Positions 33,441 through 33,579 of a stretch of DNA of 33,579 nucleotides are shown in pieces. Below the pieces are notes generated by a model, which saw nothing but the letters and a program-made list of their open reading frames with translations, was not told where the DNA came from and made no database searches. The stretch comes from Nostoc linckia FACHB-104 (GTDB lineage Bacteria; Cyanobacteriota; Cyanobacteriia; Cyanobacteriales; Nostocaceae). The translations under genes were made by a program, and so were the position numbers. Each line of letters begins with the position of its first letter. The first letter of the stretch is position 1. Location: positions 1 through 33,579 of the forward strand of contig NZ_JACJQJ010000085.1 in the NCBI RefSeq assembly GCF_014696615.1. The letters run 5' to 3'.

Positions 33441-33579
33441 GTTGAAAAGCGGTGGAAAGTTTTCTGGATGCTATCTATCCCACATTCCGCAGGTGCGATC
33501 GTAAATGCTGTATTTTTGAAAATGATGTAAATGCTGCATTTTGGAAGCATGACAGCTTCACCATTAGATATTAGAGTAC

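Overview
This window looks like chromosomal DNA of a filamentous, probably heterocyst-forming cyanobacterium (Nostocales). The signs are many copies of the cyanobacterial HIP1 octamer (GCGATCGC), heptamer-type short tandem repeats between genes (GGGGAAT, CCAAACA, ACAAATG and similar), a thylakoid photosystem I accumulation factor, a Nif11-like protein, and the overall gene style. I cannot name the species from sequence alone. No tRNA, rRNA, CRISPR array, transposase or integrase was recognised.

Layout. 0.2-9.2 kb is mainly minus strand: a glycogen-debranching-type enzyme, a 1-kb spacer with a striking array of about 20-bp palindromic repeats, a ROCO protein (near-identical leucine-rich repeats, Roc GTPase, COR, cysteine motif, two C-terminal membrane segments), and the MurT/GatD pair for peptidoglycan amidation, whose junction is filled with heptamer repeats. 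9.4-12.4 kb holds a thioredoxin-like photosystem I accumulation factor, an unknown 202-residue protein, a gene-poor kilobase, and a small translationally coupled pair of unknown genes. 12.4-16.7 kb has an unusually structured 826-bp spacer that ends in a terminator-like hairpin, then clpB with a strong terminator, then a Nif11-like gene. 16.9-20.2 kb has a DUF924/SRPBCC pair on minus, and on plus a small membrane protein, a soluble rubredoxin and a BaiN/HI0933-like flavoprotein.

21.0-33.4 kb is a nine-gene, single-strand exopolysaccharide cluster of the Wzx/Wzy type: priming phosphoglycosyl transferase, Wzx-like flippase, GT4, Wzy/O-antigen-ligase-like polymerase, GT4, WecG/TagA/CpsF transferase, GT2, a Tat-exported GH10 xylanase-like hydrolase, and a Wzc-type chain-length regulator fused to a tyrosine autokinase. 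Together they would build a repeat unit on a polyprenyl carrier, flip it, polymerise it and control export; the GH10 enzyme could trim the polymer. The chemistry of the polymer cannot be read from the sequence.

Most unusual items: the palindromic repeat array at 3093-3291 with paired arm changes; the well-placed internal ribosome-binding site in the ROCO gene that could yield a separate 107-residue membrane protein; the murT-gatD junction where repeats abut the gatD start and remove any Shine-Dalgarno site; and the structured spacer upstream of clpB.
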